A stretch of 64,000 bases of DNA from the NCBI GenBank assembly GCA_017405785.1, contig JAFQZR010000006.1:1-64000 (forward strand). The letters are read 5' to 3'. Positions 34,680 through 44,875 of the stretch are shown here, one piece after another (position 1 is the stretch's first letter; the number at the start of each line of letters is the position of its first letter). The position numbers and the translations under genes are program-made. The notes under the pieces are model-generated. The model did no database searches, had not been told where the DNA came from, and saw nothing but the letters and a program-made list of their open reading frames with translations. The stretch comes from Erysipelotrichaceae bacterium. Its GTDB lineage: Bacteria > Bacillota_I > Bacilli_A > Erysipelotrichales > Erysipelotrichaceae.

Positions 34680-36746
34680 TCAGTTCCTGTCAAACTTTCT
34701 GATGTTGAATACCGCATCATCAATTATCAGCAGATAGCTGATGCCCAGTGGGCTGACGATGAATGGGTTGGAGTAGCTGGTTGCCACAACACCAACGTAT
34801 CCGGCGACCAGTAAGGTTATAAGCGAATAGAAACTGTTGGTCACATTCGTCTTCGGACTGTAGACCCTGTTCTTAAGGAATCTAGGTACAAACACAAAGT
34901 AGGCGATCACAAAGAAGATCATGCCCACAAAGCCGAACTTCATGTAAGCGTCCATGTAAGAATATTCCGTAATGGCGCTGTCTCTGACTCCTACCAGCTG
35001 CGTTCCCAGGCCTTTGCCGATGATCGGGCTCTCCTTGATGTATTCTATATGTGCCCGTTTGGTCTTAACACGTAATTCTTCGGCTCTGATATCCTTGTCC
35101 ATGACTTCATCAGTACTCAGCATGTCTTCAATGCTCATGTTGGTAATGTTGACTCTGGTGTAGACTTCCTTGATGACTCTCGGTGATCCGTCTTTAATGG
35201 CTGATACCCCGACGATCAAGCCGGCTACCAGCAGAGAAATGACTGCTACTTTCAGGCATTCACCGAAGATCCTTGGCTGCCATAACAGGACAAATACCAC
35301 GGAGATGGCCAGACCGAACCAGAAGCCTCTGGTGTAGGAAACCAGCCAGGCAAATACCAGTAAGCCCAAACAGATATAAACCAGAATTCTTTCTTTTCTG
35401 TCCTTAGCGCGCCACACCTTCCAGACACCCAACAGAATGGCTATCTGGGTATAGATCTCTGAACGGAAGTATACTCTGTATGTGCCACTTGGCAGCACGG
35501 AGATTCCTCCCAGCTGGCTGTCCAGGATATATGACTTTAACCAGCTCATCGTTTCATCTGACAACGGCAGAATGAAATGGAATATCGTAGCCACTATGGC
35601 CAGAGCCACGGAAGAATAGAAGACGACATTTATCAGCTTGTCGAACTTCTCCCTGGTCTTGAATACTGCCAGGAAACCAGGCATTAACGCAAATGACAGG
35701 TACCTTGTAATATCGGCCCTTATGAAACCAAGAAGGTTGCCGTTATAGAAACCGATTATCGACCAGATAATTACCGCCACTCCGAACATCATTGTCAGAT
35801 ATATCCACGGATTACGGGTAATACGTCTGTAGTCCTTGATCGCAAATGGCAGGCTGAAAATGAAAGCCAGTGCGAACACCACTATTCTGAAGCTGAAATA
35901 ACCTAATGCCACCACACGGCCACCGCCGAAGGTACAGCAGTCGGCAATGAACACCAGCATCAATATCTCTGCCAATAACTCAAATTTTGGTGTTGTCAGT
36001 TTATCGATGAAGGCAGGGCACTTCAAAGGTACGGCTTCATAATACTGATCTTCCACTGCTTCGTATTCACTCAGCATCTGGAAACGGAATCCGATCTTGT
36101 CAAAGATGGATCTCTTCGCCGTTGTTACGTTTTTCTTATGGATTCTGTGATAAATGAGCTTGTCTTCCAGGAAAACGGTCTTGCCGTTTCTTTCAGAAGC
36201 CAGACCGATGATCTGGTCATGAGAAAGACATGGCTGCTTGATCGGGTAGAACTTCTTGATGAAGTCTTTCTTGAATGCCATGCAGCAGCCCCAGTAGGAA
36301 CTGAACAGAACGTTTGTGTTAAAACCCTTCTTGTATTTAACGACGATCTCCTCGCCTTTTTCGCTTATGTCCTGGTGGAAGGTATACATCTTATGTAATA
36401 CCGTGGTGCATTCCGGATCCTTATCGAATACTTCGAGGATCTTTTCCACTTTATCTTCTGCCCAGATGTCATCCTGGTCACTCAGAAATACCACGTCGTT
36501 TGATGCGTGGTCAATGGCATTGAAAAAGTTGCTGGCATAGCCAACACATGGGCCGTCTATCAGCTTGATCCTGCCATCCTTACGGATCAGATCTCTGACG
36601 ATCTCCCTTGTATTGTCACTGGAGCCGTCATCGCTGACTATGATTTCATCGGTTTCCTGCAGCTGAGGAAGTATTGACTCGATCTGTTCGGTAATATACT
36701 TCTCACCGTTATAGGACGCGATACAGACACTGACTGTTTTTCTCAT
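34680..36746 (-). CDS. GT2 glycosyltransferase fused to O-antigen polymerase/ligase
   Basis: 688 residues from ATG 36746, which removes an overlap with capG that the ATG at 36779 would need. Residues 1 to about 240 are a GT2 enzyme (SVCIASYNGEKYITEQIESI, IIVSDDGSSDNT, FLSDQDDIW). From about 255 on there are 10-12 membrane helices with the Wzy/WaaL-type segment VSYTRGFWFGLAISVV. The GT2 half would add a sugar in the cytoplasm; the Wzy half would join repeat units outside. The combination in one chain is uncommon. It is the only polymerase candidate in the locus. Confidence 0.8.
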   Translation of the reverse strand: MRKTVSVCIASYNGEKYITEQIESILPQLQETDEIIVSDDGSSDNTREIVRDLIRKDGRIKLIDGPCVGYASNFFNAIDHASNDVVFLSDQDDIWAEDKVEKILEVFDKDPECTTVLHKMYTFHQDISEKGEEIVVKYKKGFNTNVLFSSYWGCCMAFKKDFIKKFYPIKQPCLSHDQIIGLASERNGKTVFLEDKLIYHRIHKKNVTTAKRSIFDKIGFRFQMLSEYEAVEDQYYEAVPLKCPAFIDKLTTPKFELLAEILMLVFIADCCTFGGGRVVALGYFSFRIVVFALAFIFSLPFAIKDYRRITRNPWIYLTMMFGVAVIIWSIIGFYNGNLLGFIRADITRYLSFALMPGFLAVFKTREKFDKLINVVFYSSVALAIVATIFHFILPLSDETMSWLKSYILDSQLGGISVLPSGTYRVYFRSEIYTQIAILLGVWKVWRAKDRKERILVYICLGLLVFAWLVSYTRGFWFGLAISVVFVLLWQPRIFGECLKVAVISLLVAGLIVGVSAIKDGSPRVIKEVYTRVNITNMSIEDMLSTDEVMDKDIRAEELRVKTKRAHIEYIKESPIIGKGLGTQLVGVRDSAITEYSYMDAYMKFGFVGMIFFVIAYFVFVPRFLKNRVYSPKTNVTNSFYSLITLLVAGYVGVVATSYSNPFIVSPLGISYLLIIDDAVFNIRKFDRN

Positions 36747-36747
36747 T

Positions 36748-37914
36748 CTATTTCTTTCTCCACACCATCTTGTTAACAATTTCCGTATAGGACTGAATGA
36801 TCTTGACGACCTTTACGGAAACGTTTTCGTCAAGATAGTCAGGAACCGGAATTCCGTAATCGCCGTTTCTGTTCATTTCCACGGCAGTATCAACAGCCTG
36901 TAACAGGCTTTCAGTCCTGATACCCGCTATAACGAAGCAGGCCTTATCGAGAGCCTCCGGTCTTTCAGTTGAAGTTCTGATACATACAGCCGGGAAAGGA
37001 TTTCCCACTGAGGTAAAGAAACTTGCTTCTTCCGGTAAGGTTCCGGAGTCACTGACAACCGCAAAGGCGTTCATCTGTAAACAATTATAATCGATAAATC
37101 CCAGAGGTTCATGCTGAATTACACGCTCATCCAGCTTAAAGCCGCTTGTTTCCAGTTTCTTACGGCTTCTCGGATGGCAGGAATACAGTACAGGCATGTC
37201 ATATTTCCTGGCCATTTCATTAATAGCTGTGAACAATGAATTGAAGTTTTCCTCGGTATCGATGTTTTCCTCTCTGTGCGCTGACAGAAGGATGTATTTT
37301 CCCTTTTTCAGGTTAAGTCTTTCATGAATATCAGAGCTTCTGATCTGATTCAGGGCACCATGAAGAACCTCAGCCATCGGAGATCCGGTAACATAGATTC
37401 TTTCCTTAGGGAATCCGTTTTCAATAAGGTACCTTCTGGCGTGTTCGGAATATGGCATGTTGACATCGGAAATAATGTCAACGATTCTTCTGTTGGTTTC
37501 CTCCGGCAGGCATTCATCCTTGCATCTGTTGCCGGCTTCCATGTGGAAAACAGGAATATGAAGTCTCTTGGCTCCGATTACTGCCAGACAGCTGTTAGTA
37601 TCACCTAAAACCAGAACGGCTTCCGGTTCGGTTTCAACCATTAATTCATATGATCTGGCAATAATGTTACCGACAGTAGCTCCCAGATCCTTGCCGACAC
37701 AGTCCAGATAGAAATCCGGATCATCCAGCTGCAGATCCTTAAAGAAGACACCGTTAAGGTTATAGTCATAGTTCTGACCGGTATGAACCAGTAATGTGTC
37801 AAAATACTGACGGCACTTTCTGATTACCGCTGACAGTCTGATGATTTCCGGTCTGGTACCGACAATGATCATCAGTTTCAGTTTTCCGTTGTTGTCGAAT
37901 TTCGTTTTCTTCAC
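36748..37914 (-). CDS. capG: UDP-GlcNAc 2-epimerase family enzyme (CapG/WecB type)
   Basis: 388 residues. GTG start at 37914 with AGGAGG 8 bases upstream. Signature segments: IIVGTRPEIIRLS, LVHTGQNYD, VLGDTNSCLA, HMEAGNRCKDECLPEETNRR, and SDSGTLPEEA. WecB-type enzymes invert C2 of UDP-HexNAc. Directly after CapE and CapF it should perform the last step to UDP-N-acetyl-L-fucosamine, which is why I prefer the CapG name over WecB. It precedes the GT2-Wzy gene by one base. Confidence 0.85.
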   Translation of the reverse strand: MKKTKFDNNGKLKLMIIVGTRPEIIRLSAVIRKCRQYFDTLLVHTGQNYDYNLNGVFFKDLQLDDPDFYLDCVGKDLGATVGNIIARSYELMVETEPEAVLVLGDTNSCLAVIGAKRLHIPVFHMEAGNRCKDECLPEETNRRIVDIISDVNMPYSEHARRYLIENGFPKERIYVTGSPMAEVLHGALNQIRSSDIHERLNLKKGKYILLSAHREENIDTEENFNSLFTAINEMARKYDMPVLYSCHPRSRKKLETSGFKLDERVIQHEPLGFIDYNCLQMNAFAVVSDSGTLPEEASFFTSVGNPFPAVCIRTSTERPEALDKACFVIAGIRTESLLQAVDTAVEMNRNGDYGIPVPDYLDENVSVKVVKIIQSYTEIVNKMVWRKK

Positions 37915-37917
37915 CGT

Positions 37918-39126
37918 TCAGTCCTCCTGTTCCACTTTAAGATAAAAGGTATCGGGATGATTTCTGTCAAACAGTTCATTAGCCCACATCAGCGTAACCA
38001 GATTCTCTGTTTCTGACACATTGATGATGTTGTGAGTATATCCCGGTAACATGTATACGGCTTTCAGATGATCTCCGTCAACCGCAAATTCCAGCACTTC
38101 ATCAGTACCGATCTTTCTTTCCTGTATCAGCGCCTTGCCGCTGACGACCATGAACATTTCCCACTTGGTGTTATGCCAGTGTTCACCCTTGGTGATGCCC
38201 GGTTTACTGACATTGACTGAGAACTGTCCGCAATTCAGTGTCTTCACCATTTCGGTGAAGCTGCCTCTGTTATCGGTATTAGAGACAAACTCCAGTACCA
38301 TCTTTTCTTCAGGCAGATAGGAAAGATATGTTGAATACAGTTTCTTGACAAATGATCCTTCCGGAATCTCCGGCATGATCAGAGTCTTTCTCTGCTGTTC
38401 AAATAACTCAAGATAATCGACGATTTCTCCCAGTGTTACCTTATGGGTAACAGGGACATAACAGTATCTGCCTTCACTGTTACTGACCGGATCCAGCCCG
38501 TCATAGTCACAGCGATGAGCCTTTCCTTCCAGTGCATCGAACATTTCTTCGATCAGATCATCGATATACAGCAGTTCCAGCTGTGTATTACGGTCATTGA
38601 CCGTTATCGGCAGATCATTGGCGATGTTATGGCAGAAAGTTGCCACGGCACTGTTATAGTTAGGCCTGCACCATTTACCGAAAAGATTCGGGAAACGGTA
38701 TACCAGAACTTCCGCTCCGGTTTCCTGTCCATATTTGAAAAACAGCTCTTCGCCATGCAGCTTGCTGTTACCGTAATCACTGCCGGCATATCGGCCGATC
38801 AGTGTTGCCTGTATTGAGCTTGATAACATTACCGGGCACTTATTACCGTGTTTTTTCAGAGTTTCCAGCAGTTCTTCCGCAAATCCGAAGTTTCCCTTCA
38901 TGAATTCGGAAGCATCCTTAGGTCTGTTGACTCCGGCCAGATTGAAGACAAAGTCACATTCAGAGCAGTACTGATCCAGCTGCTCTGCAGTTGAGTCAAT
39001 GTCATACTCAAAAATGTCCTCAACAGAAATGTTTCTGGTGCGGTTCTTGCCGTCTCTGATGTTTTTCAGGTTTTCCGTCAGATTTCTGCCGACAAACCCC
39101 TTGGCTCCGGTAACGAGTATTTTCAT
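37918..39126 (-). CDS. capF: CapF-type bifunctional reductase with cupin domain
   Basis: 402 residues. An N-terminal SDR Rossmann domain (ILVTGAKGFVGRNL, then SSSIQATLIG and YGNSKLHGE with the catalytic Tyr/Lys) reaches to about 265. The C-terminal part is a cupin (TKGEHWHNTKWEMFMVVSGKA, then MLPGYTHNI) with its metal-binding histidines. This pairing defines CapF, which epimerises at C3 and then reduces the CapE product on the route to UDP-L-FucNAc. It fits between capE and capG, with 1 and 3 bases of spacing. Confidence 0.92.
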   Translation of the reverse strand: MKILVTGAKGFVGRNLTENLKNIRDGKNRTRNISVEDIFEYDIDSTAEQLDQYCSECDFVFNLAGVNRPKDASEFMKGNFGFAEELLETLKKHGNKCPVMLSSSIQATLIGRYAGSDYGNSKLHGEELFFKYGQETGAEVLVYRFPNLFGKWCRPNYNSAVATFCHNIANDLPITVNDRNTQLELLYIDDLIEEMFDALEGKAHRCDYDGLDPVSNSEGRYCYVPVTHKVTLGEIVDYLELFEQQRKTLIMPEIPEGSFVKKLYSTYLSYLPEEKMVLEFVSNTDNRGSFTEMVKTLNCGQFSVNVSKPGITKGEHWHNTKWEMFMVVSGKALIQERKIGTDEVLEFAVDGDHLKAVYMLPGYTHNIINVSETENLVTLMWANELFDRNHPDTFYLKVEQED

Positions 39127-39127
39127 A

Positions 39128-40174
39128 TTACTTTATTCCCAGTAATTCCATCTGTTCCTTTACATAATCCGTAGTCTTGATCTTGGCGATAGTGCCCTCG
39201 ACATCAAGTCTGTTGGTGTTATGGCTGGTATAAGCTTCATCAGCCATGGTCTGTACCTTTCCGTCAACGAAGAACTTGTCATAGTTGAGGTCTCTGTTAT
39301 CAGCGGCAACACGGAAATACTTGCCCATGTCTTCGCTTCTTAAGCGTTCCTCACGGGTCATCAGTGTTTCATACAGCTTTTCACCGTGTCTGGTTCCGAT
39401 GATCCTGGTTCCGGTATCACCGAATACCGTTTGTACAGCTTTAGCTAAGGTGCCGATCGTTGAAGCATCGGCTTTCTGGATGAACAGGTCACCCGGATTG
39501 GCGTTTTCAAAGGCGAACTTAACCAGATCTACCGCTTCATCAAGGTTCATCAGGAATCTGGTCATCTCCGGATCAGTAATGGTGATAGGCTCACCGGCCT
39601 TGATCTGATCGATGAACAGAGGAATGACTGAACCTCTTGAGCACATGACGTTACCGTATCTGGTACAGCAGATGACGGTATTGCCCTGTTCGGCAGCTAC
39701 TCTGGCATTCGCATATATTACTCTTTCCATCATGGCCTTTGATATGCCCATGGCATTGATAGGATAAGCAGCCTTATCGGTTGACAGACAGACAACGCGC
39801 TTGACACCTTCCGCAATGGCGGCATGCAGCATGTTATCGGTTCCGATGATATTGGTTCTGACCGCTTCCATCGGGAAAAACTCACAGGAAGGTACCTGCT
39901 TTAAGGCAGCAGCATGGAAGACATAGTCAACTCCGTGCATGGCATCTCTGATGGAATCAGGATTTCTGACATCGCCGATATAGAACTTGACCTTGCCGGC
40001 GTGTTCAGGATGCTTGGCCTGCAGTTCATGTCTCATGTCATCCTGTTTCTTTTCGTCACGGGAGAAGATTCGGATCTCCTTTATTTCCGATTCAAGAAAA
40101 TGTTTTAATACTGTATTGCCGAAGGAACCTGTTCCGCCGGTAATCATTAAGGTGCTGTTTTTAAAAGAAGACAT
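39128..40174 (-). CDS. capE: CapE-type UDP-GlcNAc 4,6-dehydratase/5-epimerase
   Basis: 348 residues. LMITGGTGSFGNTVL binds NAD(P); FHAAALKQVPSCEFFPMEAV and CLSTDKAAYPINAMGISKAMME are typical of the CapE/FlaA1 group, with Met/Lys in the usual Tyr-x3-Lys place. It converts UDP-GlcNAc to the 4-keto-6-deoxy intermediate, the first committed step to UDP-L-FucNAc. GGGAGGG precedes the ATG. A likely promoter lies just upstream, so capEFG and the transferase genes beyond may be expressed partly apart from rfbACBD. Confidence 0.92.
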   Translation of the reverse strand: MSSFKNSTLMITGGTGSFGNTVLKHFLESEIKEIRIFSRDEKKQDDMRHELQAKHPEHAGKVKFYIGDVRNPDSIRDAMHGVDYVFHAAALKQVPSCEFFPMEAVRTNIIGTDNMLHAAIAEGVKRVVCLSTDKAAYPINAMGISKAMMERVIYANARVAAEQGNTVICCTRYGNVMCSRGSVIPLFIDQIKAGEPITITDPEMTRFLMNLDEAVDLVKFAFENANPGDLFIQKADASTIGTLAKAVQTVFGDTGTRIIGTRHGEKLYETLMTREERLRSEDMGKYFRVAADNRDLNYDKFFVDGKVQTMADEAYTSHNTNRLDVEGTIAKIKTTDYVKEQMELLGIK

Positions 40175-40206
40175 AATACCCTCCCATTATCTAACTCATT
40201 TATAAT

Positions 40207-40234
40207 ATTATGGACACTTTCAGTAAAAAATCAA
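40207..40234 (-). promoter_or_regulatory. Possible internal promoter before capE
   Basis: On the - strand, TTGATT (40234-40229), 16 bases, then CATAAT (40212-40207), 33 bases before the capE start. It lies in the 71-base gap after rfbD. No terminator hairpin is seen in the gap, so read-through from rfbD is also expected. Confidence 0.45.
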
Positions 40235-40245
40235 GCATCCGGTAT

Positions 40246-41136
40246 TCACATGTCCAGTAATTCAAGATACCTTTTCAGGGCATCCTGCCAAACCGGTAAC
40301 GGTTCAAAGCCGTTTTTTACCAGTTTTGACTTGTCCAGGCGGCTGTTATGCGGCCTTTGGGCCTTGGATAAGCCGTATTCTTCAGTAGTGACCGGAATGA
40401 CTTTGGTCTTATATCCAGCCTGACGGTAGATCTCACAGGTGAAATCATACCAGGAGATGTATCCACCTTCGTTTGTGGCATGATAATATCCGTATTTATC
40501 ACTTTCTATCATGTCTACCAGTAATCTGGACAGATCGTCTGTATAAGTAGGTGTACCGATCTGATCGTTGACCACCCTGACTTCATCGTGAGTCTTACCG
40601 ACTCTTAACATCGTCTTGATGAAGTTGTTACCGTTTTTGCCGAACAGCCAGGCTATTCTGACAATGAAGAACTTTTCAACGTTTCTGAACACTTCCTGTT
40701 CTCCCAGATACTTTGTCAGTCCGTAGTAGTTCTGCGGCCGGTATTCCTTATAATCAGGATCCCAAGGCTGTTCACCCTGACCGTCAAAGACATAATCCGT
40801 GCTGATGTATAACATCCTTATGTTCAGTTTTTTACATGCCTCAGCGATGTTTCTGGTGCCGTCAACATTAATTGCGTACACCTTTGGCCTGTTTTCCTCA
40901 TCTTCAGCAGCGTCAACTGCTGTCCAGGCCGCACAGTGAATGACAGCATCCGGATTGATGCTCTGTATCAGTTCAACTGTCTTAATGTTATCCGTTATGT
41001 CCAGCTGATAGGATTCAATCATCTGATCTTCATCGGTCTGTATATCCGTTCCGATCGGATGATGACCTCTTTTCAGCAGCCATTGGACAACATCGTGGCC
41101 TAACTGGCCCTTATATCCCGTAACCAGTACTCTCAT
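40246..41136 (-). CDS. rfbD: dTDP-4-dehydrorhamnose reductase
   Basis: 296 residues. VLVTGYKGQLGHDVVQWL is the nucleotide-binding loop; CAAWTAVDAAEDE and STDYVFDG precede the catalytic YYGLTKYLGE (Tyr-x3-Lys). It reduces the 4-keto sugar to dTDP-L-rhamnose. Its ATG shares a base with the rfbB stop (TAATG), so translation is coupled. Length is normal for RfbD/RmlD. Confidence 0.95.
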   Translation of the reverse strand: MRVLVTGYKGQLGHDVVQWLLKRGHHPIGTDIQTDEDQMIESYQLDITDNIKTVELIQSINPDAVIHCAAWTAVDAAEDEENRPKVYAINVDGTRNIAEACKKLNIRMLYISTDYVFDGQGEQPWDPDYKEYRPQNYYGLTKYLGEQEVFRNVEKFFIVRIAWLFGKNGNNFIKTMLRVGKTHDEVRVVNDQIGTPTYTDDLSRLLVDMIESDKYGYYHATNEGGYISWYDFTCEIYRQAGYKTKVIPVTTEEYGLSKAQRPHNSRLDKSKLVKNGFEPLPVWQDALKRYLELLDM

Positions 41137-42155
41137 TATCTGTTACCGTACATCTTTTCATAATAATTCTTATACTCACCGTTGATGATGTTTTCCCACC
41201 ATTCTCTGTGATTGAGATACCAGTCAATGGTAACGGCTATGCCGGTATCGAAGTTATACTTCGGCTGCCAGCCCAGTTCAGTTTCGATCTTCGTCGGATC
41301 GATGGCATAGCGTAAATCGTGTCCTTTTCTGTCAGTGACATATCTGATCAGGCTTTCCGGCTTGCTTAAGGCCTTCAGTATGGTCTTGACTACCTCAAGA
41401 TTGGTTCTTTCGTTATGTCCGCCGATGTTATATACTTCACCCACTCTGCCGTTTCTGATAATCAGGTCAATGGCTGAGCAGTGGTCTTCAACGTATAGCC
41501 AGTCTCTGACGTTTTCGCCTGTCCCGTATACCGGAATGGTCTCGTCGTTAAGCGCTCTGGAGATGATCAGAGGGATCAGTTTTTCCGGGAAATGATACGG
41601 ACCGTAGTTATTTGAACATCTGGATATCGTTACCGGCAGATTATAAGTTCTGTAATATGCCAGAACAAACAGGTCAGCGGCAGCCTTGGCACTTGAATAC
41701 GGGCTGGAAGTATGCAGAGGGGTTTCCTCTGTAAACATCAGGTCTTTTCTGTCCAGAGGCAGATCGCCGTATACTTCATCGGTGGAAACCTGATGATATC
41801 TCTTTACACCGTATTCCCTGCTGGCATCGAGAAGTGTTGTTGTTCCCAGAACGTTGGTCTTGACGAAGATCTCCGGGGACTCAATACTTCTGTCAACATG
41901 GCTTTCAGCCGCAAAGTTGACAACGATGTCAAACTTTTCTTTTTCAAACAGCGAGAAGACAAAAGGTCTGTCCGCAATGTCGCCCTTTACAAACCTGAAA
42001 TTCGGGTTTTCCAGTGCTTCCTTTAATGTTTCCAGGTTACCGGCATATGTCAGATTATCCAGACATACGATCTGGTCTTCCGGATGATGTTCAAGCTCAT
42101 AATAAATAAAATTGGCGCCGATAAAACCCGCTCCGCCTGTTATTAATATCTTCAT
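41136..42155 (-). CDS. rfbB: dTDP-glucose 4,6-dehydratase
   Basis: 339 residues. ILITGGAGFIGANFIYYELE, NFAAESHVDRSIESP, STDEVYGDLP and the active-site YSSAKAAADLF mark RfbB/RmlB. It oxidises, dehydrates and reduces dTDP-glucose to the 4-keto-6-deoxy form. It overlaps rfbC by four bases. The order here is rfbA, C, B, D, common in Bacillota. Confidence 0.96.
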   Translation of the reverse strand: MKILITGGAGFIGANFIYYELEHHPEDQIVCLDNLTYAGNLETLKEALENPNFRFVKGDIADRPFVFSLFEKEKFDIVVNFAAESHVDRSIESPEIFVKTNVLGTTTLLDASREYGVKRYHQVSTDEVYGDLPLDRKDLMFTEETPLHTSSPYSSAKAAADLFVLAYYRTYNLPVTISRCSNNYGPYHFPEKLIPLIISRALNDETIPVYGTGENVRDWLYVEDHCSAIDLIIRNGRVGEVYNIGGHNERTNLEVVKTILKALSKPESLIRYVTDRKGHDLRYAIDPTKIETELGWQPKYNFDTGIAVTIDWYLNHREWWENIINGEYKNYYEKMYGNR

Positions 42156-42733
42156 ACTGTTTTCCCCTTTTCATATGTAAAGTTGGCATTACATTCCTGT
42201 ATGGTCGGTGCTTCCCTGTCCTTTGGTGAAAGTATCGGTTCAATGCCGTTAAGTAAGCCCTGCCAGTCGACGTTCACTGTCGGATCGTCATATCTGATGG
42301 CACCTTCCGATGCCTTGTTATAAAGGTTATCACACTTGTACTGGAATTCCACATCATCGCTTACCGTCAGAAAACCATGCGCAAAACCTCTCGGAATGAA
42401 GAACATGCGCTTGTTTTCGGCACTTAATTCACAGCTTACCCACTTGCCGTAGGTAGGAGACCCTTTTCTTAAGTCCACGGCCACGTCAATGACCGTGCCC
42501 CTTGTACACCTGACTAACTTTGCCTGTGAATAAGGGTCACGCTGATAATGCAGGCCTCTTAATGTTCCCTTCCGGGCGGAATAGCTCATGTTGTCCTGGA
42601 CAAAGATGTTGTCTATGCCCAGTTTGTGGAAAGCCCGCTGATTGTAGGTCTCCATGAACCAGCCGCGGTGATCTCCGTGGCAGTCGGACTCGATGATCTT
42701 TACTCCGTCTATTTCTGTATCTATAACCTTCAT
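42152..42733 (-). CDS. rfbC: dTDP-4-dehydrorhamnose 3,5-epimerase
   Basis: 193 residues from ATG 42733, which has TAGGAG four to five bases upstream and avoids overlapping rfbA. Cupin fold: GLHYQRDPYSQAKLVRCTRG holds the catalytic His, and FIPRGFAHGF and EFQYKCDNLYN are standard RmlC elements. It inverts C3 and C5 of the 4-keto sugar. It is coupled to rfbB by a four-base overlap. Confidence 0.95.
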   Translation of the reverse strand: MKVIDTEIDGVKIIESDCHGDHRGWFMETYNQRAFHKLGIDNIFVQDNMSYSARKGTLRGLHYQRDPYSQAKLVRCTRGTVIDVAVDLRKGSPTYGKWVSCELSAENKRMFFIPRGFAHGFLTVSDDVEFQYKCDNLYNKASEGAIRYDDPTVNVDWQGLLNGIEPILSPKDREAPTIQECNANFTYEKGKTV

Positions 42734-42740
42734 ATTTCTC

Positions 42741-43619
42741 CTAATCGAGGTATTTACCTTCAATAATTGCCTTCAGATATTCCCCGTACTGATTTTTCTT
42801 GAATTCTTTGTATCTTTTTTTGAGCTGATCGATGTTGATCCAGCCGTTTCTGTAAGCTATTTCCTCAAGACAGGCAATCTTGCGGTTACTGTGTTTTTCA
42901 ACAGTATAGACGAAATTGGTAGCGTCAACCAGTGACTCATGGGTACCGGTATCCAGCCAGGTAAAGCCCTGACCGAGGATCTCGACCTGCAGTTCGCCTT
43001 TTTCCAGATAGATCTTATTGAGATCGGTGATCTCCAATTCGCCTCTCGGACTTGGTTTCAGACTTTTGGCGTATTCCACGACCTTGTTGTCATAGAAATA
43101 CAGTCCCGTTACCGCGTAATTGCTCTTAGGGTTCTTTGGCTTCTCTTCCAGAGAGACAGCCTTGCCGTTTTTATCAAATTCGACAACGCCGAATCTTTCC
43201 GGATCATCAACATAATATCCAAATACCGTTGCCCCAGTAGTCTTGGCCTCGGCCGCTCTTAATCTCTTCCTCAAGCCGTGACCATGGAAGATGTTATCGC
43301 CAAGAACCATGGCACAGCTGTCATCCCTGATGAATTCCTCACCGAGAATGAAGGCCTGAGCCAGTCCATCAGGAGATGGCTGCACCTTATAGCTGAATTC
43401 AACGCCGAACTGGCTGCCGTCACCTAACAGTTCCCTGAATCTCGGCAGATCCTGTTCTGTTGAGATGATCAGTATTTCTCTTATTCCGGCATTCATCAGA
43501 ACACTGCACGGATAGTAAATCATCGGTTTGTCATAAATCGGCAACAGCTGTTTGCTGGTCACCATGGTCAGCGGGTATAGCCTGGTGCCGCTTCCTCCGG
43601 CTAAAATGATACCTTTCAT
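42741..43619 (-). CDS. rfbA: Glucose-1-phosphate thymidylyltransferase
   Basis: 292 residues. [16 protein letters not shown] is the nucleotide-binding loop; [24 protein letters not shown] and [10 protein letters not shown] are typical of RfbA/RmlA. It makes dTDP-glucose and is usually inhibited by dTDP-rhamnose. GGAGG precedes the ATG. First of the four rhamnose genes, 12 bases after the UDP-sugar dehydrogenase gene. Confidence 0.96.
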   Translation of the reverse strand: MKGIILAGGSGTRLYPLTMVTSKQLLPIYDKPMIYYPCSVLMNAGIREILIISTEQDLPRFRELLGDGSQFGVEFSYKVQPSPDGLAQAFILGEEFIRDDSCAMVLGDNIFHGHGLRKRLRAAEAKTTGATVFGYYVDDPERFGVVEFDKNGKAVSLEEKPKNPKSNYAVTGLYFYDNKVVEYAKSLKPSPRGELEITDLNKIYLEKGELQVEILGQGFTWLDTGTHESLVDATNFVYTVEKHSNRKIACLEEIAYRNGWINIDQLKKRYKEFKKNQYGEYLKAIIEGKYLD

Positions 43620-43631
43620 AAGTTTCCTCCA

Positions 43632-44801
43632 CTAATCTCTCTCAAACACGTCTCTTGTATATACCTTGTCTGCTACATCCTCAAGCAGAGCATCCTTGCG
43701 GTTAGCCAGAATGACATCACAGGTCTGCTTGAATTGGTTAAGGTCTTTGATAATCGGGTAATCATAGAAGAAATCCCGTTTTACTGATGGTTCGTATATC
43801 ACGGTTTTGATTCCGGCGTTCTTTATCTTTTCCATTACGCCCTGAATGGCACTGTCTCTGAAATTGTCAGATCCGCTCTTCATGGCCAGACGGAAAATTC
43901 CGACCGTTTCAGGGTTCTTTCCGATTATTTCGTTGGCAATGTATTCCTTTCTGGTAGCGTTGCTTTCAACGATAGCGCTGATAATGTTTTCAGGAACATC
44001 CTTATAGTTAGCCTTCAGCTGCTTTGAATCCTTTGGAAGACAGTATCCGCCAAACCCGAAAGACGGGTTATTGTAATGATTGCCGATACGCGGATCCAGA
44101 CAGACACCATCGATGATATCTCTGGTATTCAGCCCCTTGGTTTCAGCATAGGTATCCAGCTCGTTAAAGTAGGCAATGCGCAAGGCCAGATAGGTATTGG
44201 CGAACAGCTTAACAGCTTCCGCTTCCGTGGAATCCATCAGCTTTACCGTTACATCTTCCTTAAGAGCTGCTTCCACCAGCAGATCGGCAAATTCCCGGGC
44301 TCTTTCGCTCTTTTCACCCACAATAATGCGGGAAGGATACAGGTTGTCATATAAAGCCTTGCCTTCTCTTAAGAATTCCGGGCTGAAGATGATGTTGTCG
44401 GTTCCGTATTTCTTTCTGACACTCTCAGTAAAACCTACCGGAACAGTGCTCTTTATGATCATGACGATGCTCTCATCATTCACAGACAGCACTTTCTGAA
44501 TGATGTCCTCAACCGACGAGGTATCAAAGCTGTTTCTTTCTGAGTCATAATTGGTCGGGGTACTGATTATGACAAAGCGCGCCCCGTTAAAGGCGTCCTT
44601 GTAATCAAGAGTAGCGCGCAGGTTGAGTTCCTTTTCCCGGAAATACCTTTCAATATACTCATCCCTGATCGGAGAAATACGTTTATTTACCTTATCAACT
44701 TTTTCAGGCAGGACATCCAGAGCCACTACTTCGTTATTCTGACTTAAAAGAGTAGCTAATGACAGCCCGACATATCCTGTTCCTGCAATTGCGATCTTCA
44801 T
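43632..44801 (-). CDS. ugd: UDP-glucose 6-dehydrogenase
   Basis: 389 residues from ATG 44801; the GTG at 44807 is only three bases from [24 protein letters not shown] binds [30 protein letters not shown] and the active-site [13 protein letters not shown] (catalytic Cys) identify the family. It oxidises UDP-glucose to UDP-glucuronate. UDP-HexNAc dehydrogenases are related, but the SPEFLREG form fits UDP-glucose better. It supplies an acidic sugar for the polymer. The AT-rich gap at 44808-44875 may hold a promoter. Confidence 0.92.
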   Translation of the reverse strand: MKIAIAGTGYVGLSLATLLSQNNEVVALDVLPEKVDKVNKRISPIRDEYIERYFREKELNLRATLDYKDAFNGARFVIISTPTNYDSERNSFDTSSVEDIIQKVLSVNDESIVMIIKSTVPVGFTESVRKKYGTDNIIFSPEFLREGKALYDNLYPSRIIVGEKSERAREFADLLVEAALKEDVTVKLMDSTEAEAVKLFANTYLALRIAYFNELDTYAETKGLNTRDIIDGVCLDPRIGNHYNNPSFGFGGYCLPKDSKQLKANYKDVPENIISAIVESNATRKEYIANEIIGKNPETVGIFRLAMKSGSDNFRDSAIQGVMEKIKNAGIKTVIYEPSVKRDFFYDYPIIKDLNQFKQTCDVILANRKDALLEDVADKVYTRDVFERD

Positions 44802-44875
44802 AATCACTGTCTCCTTTCAGTGCCCCTATTAATTCTAACAAATAATATAATAATAAATATGTGAAAAAGTGTTAT

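Noticed and set aside
36747-36779. ATG at 36779 as start of the GT2-Wzy protein
   Set aside because: It overlaps capG and adds 11 residues before the normal GT2 start; ATG 36746 follows the capG stop and fits the family.
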